Of a stretch of DNA of 57,837 nt, positions 56,540 to 57,837 are shown piece after piece. The stretch's first letter is position 1. The number at the start of each line of letters is the position of its first letter. The DNA is from a virus, in the IMG/VR virus record IMGVR_UViG_3300023087_000014, positions 1 to 57,837 of that record; one strand, written 5' to 3'. The notes beneath the pieces are model-generated. The model had not been told where the DNA came from and ran no database searches. It was given only the letters and a program-made list of their open reading frames with translations. The position numbers were made by a program, and so were the translations under genes.

Positions 56540-57837
56540 TGCAACATTTTTACGATGCACAAATAAGACGTTATGTAACACAAATGGTGAGATTGTTTAG
56601 TAATTTCTCTGTTAAAGATGGTAGTGGTACACTAAAACAAGTACCGGTTATGTACGGAGATCTTACAAGACAAGTTGCAAACATTATTAGAGATAATAGT
56701 GAAAACAAAATACCCACTGCTCCTAGAATAGCTGTTTATATTACAGGTTTAGAAATGGACAGAACTAGAACTGCTGATTCAAGTTATATCAATAAAGTTA
56801 ATATAAGAGAACGTGCATATGACGAGAACAATAATGAATATCTTAATTATCAAGGTAAAAATTATACAGTAGAAAGACTTCAACCAAGTCCATACACATT
56901 ACGTATGAGTGTAGACATATGGGCAACAAACACGGATCAAAAATTACAAATAATGGAACAGATACTTATGCTGTTTAATCCTAGTTTAGAAATACAAACC
57001 ACAGATAACTATATTGACTGGACAAGTTTAAGTGTAGTTAACATGGAAGGTATAACTTTTAGTACAAGGAGTATACCTGTAGGGGTTGACAGTGAGATAG
57101 ATGTAGGAAAATTAGATTTCAGTACACCAATTTACATTTCACCTCCAGTAAAAGTAAAACGCTTAGGTGTTATCACAAATATAATTACAAGTATATTTGA
57201 TGAAAAAACAGGAACGATTGATTTAAGTTTAAGTATGCCAGAATTAAACAGATACGATGATTCTATAGTGCCAGGTGCAACAGGTAATCCTGCTGAAATA
57301 GGTACATTAGGTACAGATGCAGAAGTTATTGCATCCACTTATCAAGGATTTGGATTGTATGTAACTGGTAATATAATTCAACTTGTTAAAAATGGAAGAG
57401 TTGGCGAATCAAATTGGCGTCAAATTCTAGAATCATATCCTGGACAATACCAAGATGATATTAGTAGAGTTTATATTAGAAAATTAGATGAATCACAAGA
57501 AGTTACAGGTACAATAAGTATTAATCCAAACGATGAAACAGAAATGGTTATAAATTGGGATATAGATACATTTCCTAGTAATTCAATTATCGAAGGTCCT
57601 GCAAGACAAAATGCACAATGGACGTCAATTGATTACATTGTAGATCCTACAAAAACACCACCTACTAATATGAAAGGTATTGGTGCAAGGATATTATTGT
57701 TAGATAGCATAGGAGATGCAAGTAATACAGATGGTCCAGATGCTTGGAAAAATGGTAACGGCACTGATTTCTTAGCTGATAAAAATGATATTATAGAGTG
57801 GACTGGCACTGAATGGCAAATAGTATTTGATGCAAGC
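56539..57837 (+). CDS. gp15: Tail completion/sheath terminator protein (gp15-like), partial
   Basis: At least 433 residues; the gene runs off the window end. It starts with ATG overlapping the gp14 stop (TAATG). HFYDAQIRRYVTQMVRLFSNFSV (3-25), VPVMYGDLTRQVA (about 35-47), PRIAVYITGLEMDRTRT (about 63-79), YTVERLQPSPYTLRMSVDIWATNTDQKLQIMEQIL (start about 113) and KLDFSTPIYISPPVKVKRLGVI (start about 190) match T4 gp15, which caps the tail. The visible part already exceeds T4 gp15 (272), so a C-terminal extension is present. Confidence 0.86.
   Translation, partial: MQHFYDAQIRRYVTQMVRLFSNFSVKDGSGTLKQVPVMYGDLTRQVANIIRDNSENKIPTAPRIAVYITGLEMDRTRTADSSYINKVNIRERAYDENNNEYLNYQGKNYTVERLQPSPYTLRMSVDIWATNTDQKLQIMEQILMLFNPSLEIQTTDNYIDWTSLSVVNMEGITFSTRSIPVGVDSEIDVGKLDFSTPIYISPPVKVKRLGVITNIITSIFDEKTGTIDLSLSMPELNRYDDSIVPGATGNPAEIGTLGTDAEVIASTYQGFGLYVTGNIIQLVKNGRVGESNWRQILESYPGQYQDDISRVYIRKLDESQEVTGTISINPNDETEMVINWDIDTFPSNSIIEGPARQNAQWTSIDYIVDPTKTPPTNMKGIGARILLLDSIGDASNTDGPDAWKNGNGTDFLADKNDIIEWTGTEWQIVFDAS

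Noticed and set aside
57080-57110. GGGGTTGACA sequence like the early promoters
   Set aside because: No -10 box at 17 bp and it lies within the conserved coding region of gp15.

Overview
This window is part of the genome of a lytic T4-superfamily myovirus, most like the marine T4-like phages (cyanophage and pelagiphage relatives). The basis is protein recognition: T4 replication and recombination proteins (gp32, gp41, gp61, UvsX, UvsY, UvsW) and T4 virion proteins (gp4, gp13, gp14, gp15, gp16, gp17, gp18, gp19) are all present, together with T4-type late promoters of the TATAAATA/GATAAATA form. No photosynthesis gene, integrase or CRISPR is visible, and the host cannot be named. Kdo biosynthesis genes and host-type sigma70 promoters point to a Gram-negative host. 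By eye the window is AT-rich, with a somewhat richer early region.

Layout. (1) 1-5.6 kb, plus strand: an early region of small genes, most with their own TTGACA-17 bp-TATAGT promoter and a GAGGGC ribosome site, plus tRNA-Arg(UCU), tRNA-Leu(UAA), an AAA ATPase and a structured RNA element carrying GCCCTC repeats. It ends with a strong terminator and a noncoding stretch before a 2OG-Fe(II) oxygenase. (2) 5.6-12.7 kb, minus strand: two paralogous glycine-rich fibre or adhesin proteins, a LamG-like virion protein, a methyltransferase, an SGNH-like hydrolase and a PHP-less DnaE-like polymerase. (3) 12.7-19 kb: gp41 helicase, carbamoyltransferase, gp61 primase, a virion-like protein and a second, mini DnaE-like protein. 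(4) 19-26 kb: an accessory operon with peptide deformylase, nucleotidyltransferase, APS-kinase-like enzyme, KdsB, KdsA, YhhQ-type transporter, FolE and a cupin. (5) 26-29 kb: UvsW and an unknown partner. (6) 29-37.6 kb: an eleven-gene surface-glycan cassette with four KpsC/KpsS-like paralogs, three GT-A transferases, a cytidylyltransferase-cupin fusion, a methyltransferase and two hydrolases. (7) 37.6-40.4 kb: UvsY, UvsX, gp32. (8) 40.5-57.8 kb: virion and packaging genes, with an orientation switch between gp13 (minus) and gp14-gp15 (plus) at a palindromic bidirectional late promoter.

Three observations stand out. First, KdsA and KdsB together with KpsC/S-like transferases suggest that the phage makes and transfers Kdo or a related sugar. 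Second, at least fifteen genes place their start codon exactly where transcription should begin: the late motif is followed by 4-5 nt and ATG, and the sigma70 -10 hexamer by 6 nt and ATG. This predicts widespread leaderless mRNAs, while the early genes use a strong GAGGGC site with a leader. Third, a 3'-UTR RNA after the AAA ATPase presents GCCCTCA in two hairpin loops, the exact complement of the early GAGGGC ribosome sites, so it could be an antisense regulator of early translation. All functional statements rest on reading motifs by eye; no database search was run.
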